Below, one piece after another: positions 27,214-37,264 of a stretch of DNA of 64,000 nt. A program made the translations under genes and the position numbers. The notes under the pieces were generated by a model. The model was not told the origin of the DNA. It made no database searches and worked only from the letters and a program-made list of their open reading frames with translations. The number at the start of each line of letters is the position of its first letter. The first letter of the stretch is position 1. Source of the DNA: CAVSRC01 sp963730325 (GTDB taxonomy: Bacteria > Pseudomonadota > Alphaproteobacteria > Rhizobiales > Kaistiaceae); the NCBI GenBank assembly GCA_963730325.1, contig CAVSRC010000005.1, positions 124,001-188,000 of the forward strand, read 5' to 3'.

Positions 27214-28155
27214 ATGAAAAGAGCAATTCTTGCGGGCCTGCTTGTCGCGCTCGCGGTATCGTCGGCATCCGCCGCCGACAAGAAGCAGCTTGTCTTCGTT
27301 GTCAACGGTGCATCCGACTTCTGGAAGATCGCCGAAGCCGGCGTCGCCAAGGCTCAGTCGGAACTGCCGAACTATTCCATGTCGGTGAAGTACCCGGAGC
27401 AGGCTGCCGCCGCGGTTCAGCAGCGTGTGCTGGAGGATCTGGTCGCCGCAGGTGCGGCCTCAATCATGGTGAGCGCTGTCGATCCCAAGAACCAGACCGA
27501 CGGGCTGAAGAAGATCTCAGCACAGGTGCCCCTGTTTACCACCGACTCCGACGCCGCCCAGTCGGGCCGCATCGCCTACATCGGCTCCTCGAACGTCAAG
27601 CTCGGCGAGGACGCAGGCAAGCTCATGCTCAAGGCCCTGCCGGACGGCGGCAAGTGCATCGGCTTCGTCGGCCTGCTCGGTGCCGACAACGCCAAGGAGC
27701 GCATCCAGGGCGTGAGGGATGTCATCAAGGGCTCGAAGGTCGAGCTGGTTGACGTGCGCGGCGACGAGATCGATCAGGGCCGCGCCAAGCGCAACGTCGA
27801 GGACGCGCTCGCCGCCAATCCCGACGTGGCCTGCCTGGTGGGCTTCTACTCCTACAACACGCCCCGCATCTACGAGGTGCTGAAGGAGAGCGGCAAGCTC
27901 GGCCAGATCAAGGTCATCGGCTTTGACGAGGATCCGATCACCCTCGGTGGCGTCAAGGAAGGCAGCATCGTGGGAACGGTCGTCCAGCAGCCGTTCGAAT
28001 GGGGCTACCAGGGCATGAAGCTGATGGCCGCCTATCTCGAGGGCGACAAGTCGGGCATTCCGGCCGACGGCATCATCATCGTGCCCGGCAAGGTCATCGA
28101 CCAGAGCAATGTCGACGGATTCATGGCCGACATGAAGAAAATGATGGGCAAGTGA
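27214..28155 (+). CDS. Sugar ABC transporter substrate-binding protein
   Basis: The 313-residue product is a periplasmic binding protein of the ribose/galactose (type I, Peripla_BP_4) class. A signal peptide (KRAILAGLLVALAVSSASAA, cleavage about residue 20) is followed by KKQLVFVVNGASDFWKIAEAGVAKAQSEL and a second lobe with LVGFYSYNTPRIYEVLKESGKLGQIKVIGFDEDPITLGGVKEG. The start is the ATG at 27214 behind GGGAGG; the frame open to 27130 is leader. It is the first gene of the island transporter operon, followed by the ATPase and permease genes. A hairpin behind it may allow higher expression of this subunit. The ligand is probably a pentose, hexose or related polyol. Confidence 0.92.
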   Translation: MKRAILAGLLVALAVSSASAADKKQLVFVVNGASDFWKIAEAGVAKAQSELPNYSMSVKYPEQAAAAVQQRVLEDLVAAGAASIMVSAVDPKNQTDGLKKISAQVPLFTTDSDAAQSGRIAYIGSSNVKLGEDAGKLMLKALPDGGKCIGFVGLLGADNAKERIQGVRDVIKGSKVELVDVRGDEIDQGRAKRNVEDALAANPDVACLVGFYSYNTPRIYEVLKESGKLGQIKVIGFDEDPITLGGVKEGSIVGTVVQQPFEWGYQGMKLMAAYLEGDKSGIPADGIIIVPGKVIDQSNVDGFMADMKKMMGK

Positions 28156-28174
28156 GGTAGGCTCCTCCCGAGCC

Positions 28175-28202
28175 GAGAGGCCGGCGCGCGAGCGCCGGTC
28201 TC
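28175..28202 (+). promoter_or_regulatory. Intercistronic hairpin after the binding-protein gene
   Basis: The short gap between the binding-protein and ATPase genes holds an imperfect inverted repeat: GAGA at 28175 and CCGGCGC pair with GCGCCGG and TCTC ending at 28202, with a GG bulge and a four-base loop. No T run follows, so it is not a complete intrinsic terminator. Hairpins at this point in sugar ABC operons commonly stabilise the upstream message and give excess binding protein; that role here is inference. Confidence 0.5.
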
Positions 28203-28210
28203 AACCTTTC

Positions 28211-29719
<1,509 letters not shown>

Positions 29720-29738
29720 ACAGAGCGGGGGGCTGCAC

Positions 29739-30785
29739 ATGTTCAAGAAGGACCTGGGCCTTCTCGTGCTGATCATTCTGGTCGGCTTCGTCGTTGCCTA
29801 TATCAACCCGCGCTTCCTGCTTCCGGCGAACATCTCCAACACGGCCAACCAGATCGGTCTGTTCGGCATCTTCTCCATCGGCGAGGCCTTCGTGATCGTG
29901 ACCGGCGGCATCGAGCTTTCGGTCGGCTCGGTCATCGCGCTGCTCGGCACGATCTTCATCGATTTCCTCGTCACCTATCAGGTGAACTGGGTAATGGCGG
30001 TGTTCATCATCGTCTTTGCCGGCCTGGTCCTGGGCGCCATTCACGGCTTTCTGATCACCAAGATGCACCTGCAGCCATTCGTGGTTACGCTGTGTGGCCT
30101 GCTGATCTATCGCGGTGTGGCGCGCTACTACACGCGCGATGCGACCGCCGGCTTCGGCTTCACCGACGCCAACCCGACGCTGGAATGGGTGACCGCCGGC
30201 CGCTCGGAGATCTTCGCGCCGATCGCGCGCCTGTTTGGCTATACCGGGCCGACGATTGCCGTGCCCCATACGTTGATCGCCCTCATCATCGTCGCCGTGA
30301 CCGCCTTTGTCGTGCTGCATCGCTCGGTCTATGGCCGCTACCTTTATGCGGTCGGCAAGAACGAGGAGGCGGCACGCTATTCCGGCATTCACGCCGACAG
30401 GATCGTGCTCAGCGCTTATGTCATCTGCGGCGGGCTGGCCGCGGTCGCTGCAATCTTCTGGGCCATGTACACGCGCTCGATCTCGCCCGCCGTTCACGGC
30501 AGTTTCTACGAGCTCTATGCTATTGCGGCGGCCGTTCTCGGTGGATTTTCGCTGCGCGGCGGCGAGGGGTCGATCGTCGGCGTCGTGCTCGGCGCGATCC
30601 TGCTACAGATCCTGCAGAACCTCGTGAACCTGCTGGGAATCCCCTCGTCGCTAAACTTCGCAGTGATGGGCTCGGTGATCCTACTGGGTGTGCTTGCCGA
30701 CCAGCAATTCTCCGAGTACCGGCGGCGCGCCGGCGCTCACAGCGCTGCACTCAACCGTCGGAGTGTTGTGCGCCCTGCAGAATGA
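29739..30785 (+). CDS. Sugar ABC transporter permease (RbsC type)
   Basis: The 348-residue product is a polytopic membrane protein with about eight to ten helices. It shows the CUT2 permease pattern: FGIFSIGEAFVIVTGGIELSVGSVIALLGTIF near the N-terminus, LQPFVVTLCGLLIYRGVARYYT, the YAVGKNEEAARYSGIHADRIVLSAYVICGGLAA cytoplasmic loop that contacts the ATPase, and EGSIVGVVLGAILLQILQNLVNLLGI. It is the last gene of the transporter operon; nothing that I can recognise follows until the DUF6481 gene on the other strand. Confidence 0.94.
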   Translation: MFKKDLGLLVLIILVGFVVAYINPRFLLPANISNTANQIGLFGIFSIGEAFVIVTGGIELSVGSVIALLGTIFIDFLVTYQVNWVMAVFIIVFAGLVLGAIHGFLITKMHLQPFVVTLCGLLIYRGVARYYTRDATAGFGFTDANPTLEWVTAGRSEIFAPIARLFGYTGPTIAVPHTLIALIIVAVTAFVVLHRSVYGRYLYAVGKNEEAARYSGIHADRIVLSAYVICGGLAAVAAIFWAMYTRSISPAVHGSFYELYAIAAAVLGGFSLRGGEGSIVGVVLGAILLQILQNLVNLLGIPSSLNFAVMGSVILLGVLADQQFSEYRRRAGAHSAALNRRSVVRPAE

Positions 30786-31149
30786 ATGCCTGACTGCATG
30801 AGCGTTGAGGGGCCCTCACACTGCCCTCGATATCACTGTGATCAAACACCGCCTGCTCGTGGACGACATCCGCGACGGACCGGGCACTCCTGATACCGCT
30901 CGGGGCTAATCGTCGGCCTCGGCCAGTTCCTCGCGATCCGCGCGCTTACACTCGCTGCGGCGAGCCTGTTGGCACCATTCTGCTACGTGCAGATCATCGC
31001 TGGCCTTGACCTGTTGCTGTCTGATCCCGAGGAAAGCCAGCGATATGAAGTTGAAATAATGCTCGGGGCTACCGGCGATTTCCGGCACTTCTCAATGTGT
31101 GGAGACTTGGCGCGGACGAAGGGGTCGGACCTTCGACCACAGCGCCAAG
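30786..31149. other. Noncoding stretch inside the right part of the island
   Basis: These 364 bases follow the permease and precede the stop of the DUF6481 gene. No open frame with a recognisable product is present. The end, about 31107-31149, resembles a decayed tRNA 3' half on the minus strand: the complement has a T-arm-like GAAGG-TCCGACC-CCTTC followed by an acceptor-like strand and a possible CCA. I could not assign the remaining sequence. Confidence 0.4.
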
Positions 31150-31548
31150 CTAGAAGCGTCCCTTGGCTTCCTTGGCGCCCTTGCGGCGCTCCTTCTTCGC
31201 CAGTTTCCGCGCCGCATAGCGCGCATCGCGGGCGGCCTTCTGCTCGGCCGCGAATGCAGCTTCGCGCGCAGCCTCCTCGGCGGCTACACGCGCCGCTTCT
31301 TCTGCCGCAATGCGTTCCGCTTCCGCCGCGGCCTGTTCCCGCGCCGCCTTCTCCGCCTTGCGGACCCGCTCGCGCTCGGCCTTTCGCTCCGCCCGTGCCT
31401 TGGCAATTGCCTCGCGCTCGCGACGCTTTTCGATCATCACCGGATCGTCAGGGCGCGGCGCCGCGTGGAGCTTTGCCAGCAGCGCCTTGCGGGCTTCTGC
31501 GGCATCCTTGCGGCGATCTTGGAAGTCTGGGTTGACCTTGTTTCTCAT
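31150..31548 (-). CDS. DUF6481 family protein (charged alpha-helical)
   Basis: The 132-residue product is almost entirely Ala, Arg, Lys and Glu and is predicted to be one long helix or coiled coil: FQDRRKDAAEARKALLAKL, then repeats such as EAARVAAEEAAREAAFAAEQ, ending in a very basic ARKLAKKERRKGAKEAKGRF. The start FQDR and the (A)KALLxKLxAxPxPDDP pattern match the DUF6481 family common in alphaproteobacteria, for which no function is known. The basic tail suggests nucleic-acid or ribosome contact; that is inference. The start is the ATG complementing 31546-31548, preceded by CGGAAC; a longer frame to 31620 is unlikely. Confidence 0.72.
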   Translation of the reverse strand: MRNKVNPDFQDRRKDAAEARKALLAKLHAAPRPDDPVMIEKRREREAIAKARAERKAERERVRKAEKAAREQAAAEAERIAAEEAARVAAEEAAREAAFAAEQKAARDARYAARKLAKKERRKGAKEAKGRF

Positions 31549-31736
31549 CAGTTCCGTTCTGTCTCTATCATTGAGGGAATCAGCAGTTTGTAAGCGTGAG
31601 CCCTTGCACTCCCGTCGCACTCCACGAACACCACGACTTCAATTCGGCTGCCGCGCCCGAGCATGTAACCACGCGGTAACCACGGGCCTTGCGGATCGCT
31701 CGGGACGCTCCGCTGCCACACCCCAGTGCGCACGCC

Positions 31737-31756
31737 AAAACCCGCGGAAACCGCGG
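31737..31756 (-). terminator. Intrinsic terminator of tRNA-Gly
   Basis: On the minus strand, about 30 bases after the tRNA CCA end, the sequence reads CCGCGG-TTT-CCGCGG followed by G and TTTT. The six-pair GC stem with a T run fits a simple factor-independent terminator for the tRNA transcript. The copy at the left island border keeps a CGCGG-TTT-CCGCG core but has lost the T run. Confidence 0.65.
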
Positions 31757-31832
31757 CTTTCGGTCACCTTCGCTGGTTGGGAAAATTGGAGCGGGCGAAG
31801 GGATTCGAACCCTCGACCCCAACCTTGGCAAG
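31743..31832 (-). repeat. Right border repeat: 3' half and flank of the intact tRNA-Gly
   Basis: This is the second copy of the 90-bp direct repeat, overlapping the intact tRNA gene from the anticodon arm to the terminator stem. Identity with 24553-24642 is complete over 31768-31832 and drops to 20 of 25 over 31743-31767. Higher identity inside the tRNA than in its flank fits an attachment site in which selection or recombination keeps the tRNA part intact. Confidence 0.85.
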
Positions 31833-31861
31833 GTTGTGCTCTACCCCTGAGCTACACCCGC
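31787..31861 (-). tRNA. tRNA-Gly (anticodon GCC)
   Basis: The complement folds into a full cloverleaf: acceptor GCGGGTG pairs with CGCCCGC, D arm with AGCTCAGGGGTAGAGC, anticodon loop CTTGCCAAG giving GCC, a T arm GAGGG-TTCGAAT-CCCTT, discriminator T and an encoded CCA (31787-31789). A sigma-70-like promoter lies upstream and a terminator downstream. It is the intact end of the island border repeat. tRNA-Gly genes are frequent integration targets. Confidence 0.97.
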
Positions 31862-31889
31862 TCACCGGGTCCGGCAGACCCGAGCCGGG

Positions 31890-31919
31890 CTTATATCGCC
31901 TGAGGCCCCAGAAAAGCAA
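31890..31919 (-). promoter_or_regulatory. Sigma-70-like promoter of tRNA-Gly
   Basis: On the minus strand a TTGCTT (complement of 31914-31919) and a TATAAG (complement of 31890-31895) are separated by 18 bases. This resembles housekeeping -35 and -10 elements and places a start about 20 bases before the tRNA 5' end, a normal leader length for tRNA genes. Confidence 0.55.
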
Positions 31920-32074
31920 TATCGGCGGCACCGATCCGGGCCTTGAGGCACCCCCAAGGGTGCGGCAAGCCGCAAGGCTCCCCACGAATTGTAAAAATGC
32001 CATGGACGCTCCATGTTAGCTCCGACACGAGACCCGCCGCCCCCTGCCGGGGCCAACAAGACGGAACCGATCCC

Positions 32075-33004
32075 ATGAGCATGACCATGCCCCCGACGGG
32101 CAATGGCGCAACGCCGGCCGGAAACGGCCCGGCCGCCGACCTCGTCAAGGACACCACCACCCAGGCCTTCGCCAAGGACGTCATCGAGGAATCCACCCAC
32201 CAGCCGGTGCTGGTCGATTTCTGGGCGCCCTGGTGCGGACCCTGCCGCACCCTCGGCCCGATCATCGAAAAGGTCGTGCGCGCCGCCGGCGGCGCCGTGC
32301 GCCTGGTCAAGATGAACATCGACGAGCACCCGGCCGTTGCCGGCCAGCTCGGCATCCAGTCGATTCCGGCGGTCATCGCCTTTTCCGGCGGCCAGCCGGT
32401 CGATGGCTTCGTCGGCGCGCTCCCCGAGAGCCAGGTGAAGGCCTTCATCGACCGCCTCGGCGGTGCCCAGGGCCCCTCCGAGGACGACCAGCTTATTGCC
32501 GAGGGCAACCGCCGCCTGGAAGCCGGCGACGCGCCGGGCGCCGCCGAAATGTTCGCCGCCACCCTGCAGGCCAACGCCCAGTCGGTTCCGGCGATCGTCG
32601 GCCTGGCGAAATGCCACATCGCCGGTGGCAATCTCGCCGCCGCTCGCGACACATTGGCCGCCCTGCCCGATTCCGCCGGCAAGGACCCGGAGGTCGTCGC
32701 CGTCAGCGCCCAGATCGAGCTTGCCGCCCAGACCGAGGCGCTCGGCGACGCCGCCCCGCTGGAGGCCCGCATCGCCGCCGATCCCAAGGATTTCGACGCC
32801 CGTTTCGACCTCGCCCTGCTCCTCAATGCCAAGGGCGATCGTGAGGGGGCTGTCGACCAACTCCTTGAAATCGTCGGCAAGAATCGTAGTTGGCAGGACG
32901 AGAAGGCCCGCAAGCAACTCGTCCAGTTCTTCGAGGCTTGGGGTCCCACCGACGAAGCGACGCTGTCCGGCCGCCGCCGGCTGTCGTCTCTTCTGTTTGC
33001 CTGA
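32075..33004 (+). CDS. Thioredoxin-TPR protein (YbbN/CnoX-like)
   Basis: The 309-residue product joins an N-terminal thioredoxin domain, with the active site LVDFWAPWCGPCRTLGP, to a C-terminal helical TPR-like region (AEGNRRLEAGDAPGAAEMFAATL, LAKCHIAGGNLAAARDTLAAL, FDARFDLALLLNAKGDREGAVDQLLEIV). This layout is that of YbbN/CnoX, a chaperone-linked thioredoxin that guards clients from oxidation. Unlike Escherichia coli YbbN it keeps both active-site cysteines, as alphaproteobacterial members do, so it may be redox active. It is followed eight bases later by a LON-domain gene, an association common in this group. Confidence 0.9.
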   Translation: MSMTMPPTGNGATPAGNGPAADLVKDTTTQAFAKDVIEESTHQPVLVDFWAPWCGPCRTLGPIIEKVVRAAGGAVRLVKMNIDEHPAVAGQLGIQSIPAVIAFSGGQPVDGFVGALPESQVKAFIDRLGGAQGPSEDDQLIAEGNRRLEAGDAPGAAEMFAATLQANAQSVPAIVGLAKCHIAGGNLAAARDTLAALPDSAGKDPEVVAVSAQIELAAQTEALGDAAPLEARIAADPKDFDARFDLALLLNAKGDREGAVDQLLEIVGKNRSWQDEKARKQLVQFFEAWGPTDEATLSGRRRLSSLLFA

Positions 33005-33011
33005 GGATTTG

Positions 33012-33689
33012 ATGAACGTCGGTAACGCGACCTACGGGGGACCGAACGATCTGCCGGCGGTCATTCCGGTATTCCCCCTGGCCGCGGCGCTTTTGTTGCC
33101 GCGATCGGAGATGCCGCTGAACATCTTCGAGGAGCGTTACCTCGCCATGATCGATACGGCGCTCGCCGGCGACCGGGTGATCGGCATGATCCAGCCGGAT
33201 GCCGCCATTCCCGCCGTTGAGCGCGGACCCGGCCTGTTTCCGGTCGGCTGCGCCGGCCGGCTGACCTCCTTCGCCGAGACCGGCGACGGCCGCTATCTGG
33301 TGACGCTGACCGGTATTTCACGCTTCCGCATTCTGGAGGAGGTGACCGAAGGCACGCCGTTCCGCCGCTGCCGCATCACCGCCGAGCCCTTCGCCAGCGA
33401 TTTTCAGGGCTGCATGGGCGAGGCGGCCGTCGACCGCACCTCGGTGCTGCGCACCTTCCGCGCCTATCTCGCCGCCCACGATCTCGACGCCGACTGGACG
33501 AGCGTCGACCGCGCCTCCAACGAGACGCTGGTCAATACGCTGGCCATGATGGCGCCGTTCGGCGTGGCCGAGAAGCAGGCCCTGCTCGAAGCGCCCGATC
33601 TGCGCGCCCGTGCCGAGACCCTGGTGGCGCTCACCGAGATGACGCTCACCCGCGAGGGCCCCGCCGGCGACGGGCCGACGCTGCAATGA
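33012..33689 (+). CDS. LON N-terminal (substrate-binding) domain protein
   Basis: The 225-residue product is a stand-alone LON substrate-binding domain without ATPase or protease parts. It has IPVFPLAAALLLPRSEMPLNIFEERYLAMIDTAL, MIQPDAAIP ... LFPVGCAGRLTSFAETGDGRYLVTLTGISRFRI, then a helical C-terminal part. The family binds misfolded or specific proteins, but the role of the free domain is not settled. It starts eight bases after the thioredoxin-TPR stop and lies 16 bp before the Trm112-like gene, so the three are probably one operon devoted to protein quality or translation. Confidence 0.9.
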   Translation: MNVGNATYGGPNDLPAVIPVFPLAAALLLPRSEMPLNIFEERYLAMIDTALAGDRVIGMIQPDAAIPAVERGPGLFPVGCAGRLTSFAETGDGRYLVTLTGISRFRILEEVTEGTPFRRCRITAEPFASDFQGCMGEAAVDRTSVLRTFRAYLAAHDLDADWTSVDRASNETLVNTLAMMAPFGVAEKQALLEAPDLRARAETLVALTEMTLTREGPAGDGPTLQ

Positions 33690-33705
33690 GCGGGAGAGCC
33701 CGACC

Positions 33706-33903
33706 ATGAGCGAATCCTCGCGCGCCGAGCGCAACATCGACCCCAAGCTGCTTGAGATCCTCGTCTGTCCGCTGACCAAGACGACGCTCGAATACGACGC
33801 GGAAAGGCAGGAGCTGGTGAGCCGCGCCGCCAAGCTCGCTTATCCCATCCGCGACGGCGTGCCGATCATGCTGCCCGACGAGGCGCGCCCGCTGGACACG
33901 TAG
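33706..33903 (+). CDS. Trm112 family small protein
   Basis: The 65-residue product has the Trm112 pattern DPKLLEILVCPLTKTTLEYDAERQELVSRAAKLAYPIRDGVPIMLPDEAR. In eukaryotes and archaea Trm112 activates several methyltransferases; bacterial members of this length are common but poorly understood. The second cysteine of the usual CPxC is replaced (CPLT), so it probably binds no zinc, as in many alphaproteobacterial forms. A GGGAGA ribosome site precedes the ATG. It ends the three-gene unit starting at 32075. Confidence 0.9.
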   Translation: MSESSRAERNIDPKLLEILVCPLTKTTLEYDAERQELVSRAAKLAYPIRDGVPIMLPDEARPLDT

Positions 33904-33975
33904 CAGGCCAGCTCACGCGGCGAAGCCGCCGCCTATGCGCGCGACCACGACCTGATCTGAGGCGATGTGGGCTCC

Positions 33976-34941
33976 CTAGAGCCGGAAGGTCTTGCCGACT
34001 GCCGTCGGCACCACCCTGTCGCCGTAGGCGGCAGCCAGTGCGCTGATCGCCCGCCAGCCGGTGCAGTGTCCCGGCGCAATCAGCTTGAGGTCGAACTGCG
34101 CCAGAGCCTCCACCGTCTCCGGAATGATCGCTTCGGTCGCGCCGGAGAGATGGAAGCCGCCAAACACTCCGTAGAGCGGTAGGTCGGGAAAGCGCGCCCG
34201 CGCTTGCATGAGCACGTTGACCAGGCCGGCATGCGAGCAGGCGGAGAAGACGATCTGCCCCTTGCCGGCGACGTTCACCGACACGAACCGCTCGTCGGGG
34301 AGCACCTCGTCCGGCTCCCATGCGCCCGACGCGGTCTGCCGAACCTGGCCGGCAAGGCCGCGCTCGAACGGCGTGACGCGCGGGATCTCGCCGCTGACAT
34401 AGAACAGACCGTCGAGCACCGATTGCTCGTCTCGCGTGACGATGACCTCGCCGCCGTTTGCGGCAAGCACGTCAACGCCGGGCACCGGTTCCATCGGCGC
34501 GAGCTTGCCGCTGCGCGACCGCGTCGCGCGCAGTGCGAACATCTCGGGGTGCATGTATGTCGGGATCGAACGGCCGCCATTGGCCAGCGTCATCAACTGG
34601 AGCGCGCGCGGCATGGCGCCGCCGTGATCCCAATGGCCGTGCGACAACACCAGAGCGCCGACCGCGCCGAGATCGGCGCCGAGTCTCGCCGCGTTGCTCT
34701 CGAACACCCATTCCTCCGGCCCGGTGTCGAAGAGAAGCGTTCCGCTGCTCGATCCGGCCCCGGCGGTGATCAGGTAGGACAGGCCATGGGCGGCACAGCA
34801 CAGGCACTTGCCCGAGAGCAGCCTCATCCCGCGGTGGCGCAGACCGGCCCACTCCGTCTCCACGAAGGACGGGTTGGACGACAGGCTGTCGCTGGCGTTG
34901 TCGACCAGAATGCGGATTTCGAGCGCATCGACCGCTTTCAT
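33976..34941 (-). CDS. MBL-fold metallo-hydrolase
   Basis: The 321-residue product has the metal-binding motif LVLSHGHWDHGGA (HxHxDH) about residues 100-110, further ligand candidates in FSACSHAGLVNVL and IAPGHCTGWRA, and the opening ALEIRILVDNASDSL. The CCAAHGLSYLI and SHAGLVN segments place it close to the dihydropteroate-synthase-like branch of MBL proteins, whose substrates are mostly unknown. It lies just downstream of the UbiH-type gene on the same strand (15 bp apart) and may be cotranscribed. Confidence 0.87.
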   Translation of the reverse strand: MKAVDALEIRILVDNASDSLSSNPSFVETEWAGLRHRGMRLLSGKCLCCAAHGLSYLITAGAGSSSGTLLFDTGPEEWVFESNAARLGADLGAVGALVLSHGHWDHGGAMPRALQLMTLANGGRSIPTYMHPEMFALRATRSRSGKLAPMEPVPGVDVLAANGGEVIVTRDEQSVLDGLFYVSGEIPRVTPFERGLAGQVRQTASGAWEPDEVLPDERFVSVNVAGKGQIVFSACSHAGLVNVLMQARARFPDLPLYGVFGGFHLSGATEAIIPETVEALAQFDLKLIAPGHCTGWRAISALAAAYGDRVVPTAVGKTFRL

Positions 34942-34955
34942 CGGCTTCCCTTCGG

Positions 34956-36194
34956 CTAGATCGCCTCTCCGGTGAGCAGCTTCGGCGCCCCATAGGCGGC
35001 GCCGGAGGCTTCGCGCACGAACCAGTCCTTGAGGTTCGGCAGCCGGTCGACCACGCCGAGGCCCACGTCGCGGATAATGCGCAGAGCCGGATTATCGTTG
35101 GAAAACAACCGGTTGAGGCCATCGGTCACGAGCCCCATCTCGACCGTGTCGAAACGCCGCCAACTCTGGTAGCGCTCAAGCACCGTCAGCGCGCCGATGT
35201 CGAGACCGAGGCGATGGGCCTCGACCAGCGTTTCGGCCAGCGCCGCCACGTCGCGATAGCCGAGATTGAGGCCCTGGCCGGCGATCGGATGGACGCGATG
35301 CGCGGCATCGCCGGTGAGCGCAAGACGCGGCTGCACGAAACTGCGCGCAATCGACAGGCCGAGCGGAAAGGCCTGCGGCGTGTCGATCGCCTTCATCGCG
35401 CCGAGCCGATGGCCGAAGCGGCGTTCGAGCTCGACGGCGAAGACCAGCGGATCGCCGTTCACCAGCCGCTTGGCGACGTCGGTCGGCTCGGTCCACACCA
35501 GCGACGCCTGCTTGCCCTTCAGCGGCAGGATCGCAAACGGCCCACCGGGCAGAAAGTGCTCCTCGGCACGGCCGCCATGGTCGCGCTCGTGCGCAACCGT
35601 TGCGACAATGCCGGACTGGCCGTAGGACCAGCCCACCGTCGTGATGCCGGCGAAATCCCTGAGCCGCGAGCGCGCGCCGTCGGCCGCCACCAGCAATCGC
35701 GCCGCGATGGTCCTGCCGTTGCGCGTCTCGGCCGTCACTGTCGCCGGCCCGACCGTGAAATCCCTGATCGCGTCTTCGCCGATCAGCGTGACGCCGGCCT
35801 CGCCCGCCGCGGCACGCAGTGCCTCGACCACGATTCCGTCGGCAATCACATGGGCGGCAGGCTCGCCGTCGGCATCGGCCGTGGCGAATGTCAGGAAGAC
35901 CGGCCGCGCCACGTCGCGGGTGCGGCTGTCGGTGATCACCATCGCGGTCACCGGCTGGGCCGCCGCCGCGATTGTGCGCCACACGCCGAGACGCTCCAGC
36001 ATCTTGCGGCCGCCGGCGGTGATCGTCGAGGCGCGCCCCGCCCGCCCGGCACCCGGCGGGGCGGCGTCGACCACGGTCACGGCCATGTCCGGCGCCGAGC
36101 GCTTCAGCGCCAGCGCCAGACCGAGACCCACCTGACCGCCGCCGGCGATCAGCACGTCGTCCACCGCCCTGGTCTCCTTCACACCCGCCATCAT
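34956..36194 (-). CDS. UbiH/UbiF/Coq6-family FAD-dependent hydroxylase
   Basis: The 412-residue product has an N-terminal dinucleotide fold VLIAGGGQVGLGLALAL, a mid-protein LLVAADGARSRLRDFAGI (the DG motif) and a C-terminal FAD motif LALTGDAAHRVHPIAGQGLNLGYRDVAAL typical of ubiquinone-ring hydroxylases. It probably adds one of the ring hydroxyls in ubiquinone synthesis; which position cannot be told. I choose the ATG complementing 36192-36194; the open frame reaches 36437, but that extension overlaps the divergent tesB gene and has no homology-like pattern. Divergent from the thioesterase gene across 79 bp. Confidence 0.88.
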   Translation of the reverse strand: MMAGVKETRAVDDVLIAGGGQVGLGLALALKRSAPDMAVTVVDAAPPGAGRAGRASTITAGGRKMLERLGVWRTIAAAAQPVTAMVITDSRTRDVARPVFLTFATADADGEPAAHVIADGIVVEALRAAAGEAGVTLIGEDAIRDFTVGPATVTAETRNGRTIAARLLVAADGARSRLRDFAGITTVGWSYGQSGIVATVAHERDHGGRAEEHFLPGGPFAILPLKGKQASLVWTEPTDVAKRLVNGDPLVFAVELERRFGHRLGAMKAIDTPQAFPLGLSIARSFVQPRLALTGDAAHRVHPIAGQGLNLGYRDVAALAETLVEAHRLGLDIGALTVLERYQSWRRFDTVEMGLVTDGLNRLFSNDNPALRIIRDVGLGVVDRLPNLKDWFVREASGAAYGAPKLLTGEAI

Positions 36195-36273
36195 CGTCCC
36201 GTGCTTGACACCTGCCGGCCCGGCTGGTCGATAGATGGCCTGCCGCGGCGGCGGCTCAAGGCCCACCCTCAGC

Positions 36274-37128
36274 ATGCCCAACGCCATCGACGTCCTGCTT
36301 TCCATACTCGACCTCGAGCCACTGGAACAGAATCTCTTCCGCGGCCGGAGCCCCGATGTCGGCTGGCAGCGCATCTTTGGCGGCCAGGTCGTCGGCCAGG
36401 CCCTGGTTGCCGCCGCCCGTACCGTCGAGGGGCGCATCGCCCATTCCCTGCACGGCTATTTCCTGCGGCCCGGCGACCCGGCGGTGCCCATCCTTTACGA
36501 GGTCGCCCGCATCCGCGACGGCAGAAGCTTCACCACACGGCGGGTGGACGCCATCCAGCACGGCCGGGCGATCTTCTCCATGGAAGCCTCCTTCCAGGTC
36601 GCGGAGGCCGGGCTCGACCACCAGATCGCCATGCCCGCGGTGCCGGCGCCGGAGGACCTGCCCTCGGAAAGCGATATCTCCAGCCTCTACCTCGAGGGGG
36701 CGCCGGAATCGGTGCGCCGCTACTGGGAACGCGAGCGGCCGATCGAGCTCAGACCCGTGGATCTCCGCCATTTTCGTGGCCGCGAAGCCCTGGAGCCCAG
36801 TCAGCACGTCTGGATCAGGGCCACCGGCATGCTGCCCGACGACCCCGAGATCCACCGTTGCGTGCTCGCCTACGCCTCCGACATGACGCTGCTCGACACG
36901 GCGCTCTATCCCCACGGCCGCATGGTCTTCGATGCCGACCTCCAGGCGGCGAGCCTCGACCACGCCATGTGGTTCCATCGCCCCTTCCGCGCCGATGAAT
37001 GGCTGCTTTATGCCGAGGACAGCCCGTCCGCCTCCGGCGGGCGCGGATTCAACCGCGGCAGCCTGTTCAGTCGGGACGGGCAGCTGGTGGCGTCGGTCGC
37101 CCAGGAGGGGCTGATTCGACTGCGCTAG
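36274..37128 (+). CDS. tesB: Acyl-CoA thioesterase II
   Basis: The 284-residue product is a double-hotdog thioesterase that hydrolyses acyl-CoA to free fatty acid and CoA. Family segments are LEPLEQNLFRGRSPDVGWQRIFGGQVVGQAL, HSLHGYFLRPGDPAVPILYEVARIRDGRSFTTRRV and SLDHAMWFHRPFRADEWLLYAEDSPSASGGRGFNRG. The catalytic Asp, Thr and Gln of TesB fall within the second half (SDMTLLDTAL, LDHAMWFHR). The ATG at 36274 gives the normal family length; the frame extends to 36235 without support. Confidence 0.95.
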   Translation: MPNAIDVLLSILDLEPLEQNLFRGRSPDVGWQRIFGGQVVGQALVAAARTVEGRIAHSLHGYFLRPGDPAVPILYEVARIRDGRSFTTRRVDAIQHGRAIFSMEASFQVAEAGLDHQIAMPAVPAPEDLPSESDISSLYLEGAPESVRRYWERERPIELRPVDLRHFRGREALEPSQHVWIRATGMLPDDPEIHRCVLAYASDMTLLDTALYPHGRMVFDADLQAASLDHAMWFHRPFRADEWLLYAEDSPSASGGRGFNRGSLFSRDGQLVASVAQEGLIRLR

Positions 37129-37264
37129 GCGCCTGCCTGCGGTGTGGGCAGCAGCCCAGAATTGCCTATAATTTGATCAATCCGATTCGGCGGACTTCGA
37201 ACGCTTCCTAATCGGGCGCTGAATGTGCCCGCAGATTCAGCAGGTTGCGGTCCGGCGCCGCAAT

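Noticed and set aside
30906..31088. A 60-codon open frame in the island gap
   Set aside because: No ribosome site, no family pattern and no conserved features; it fits chance.
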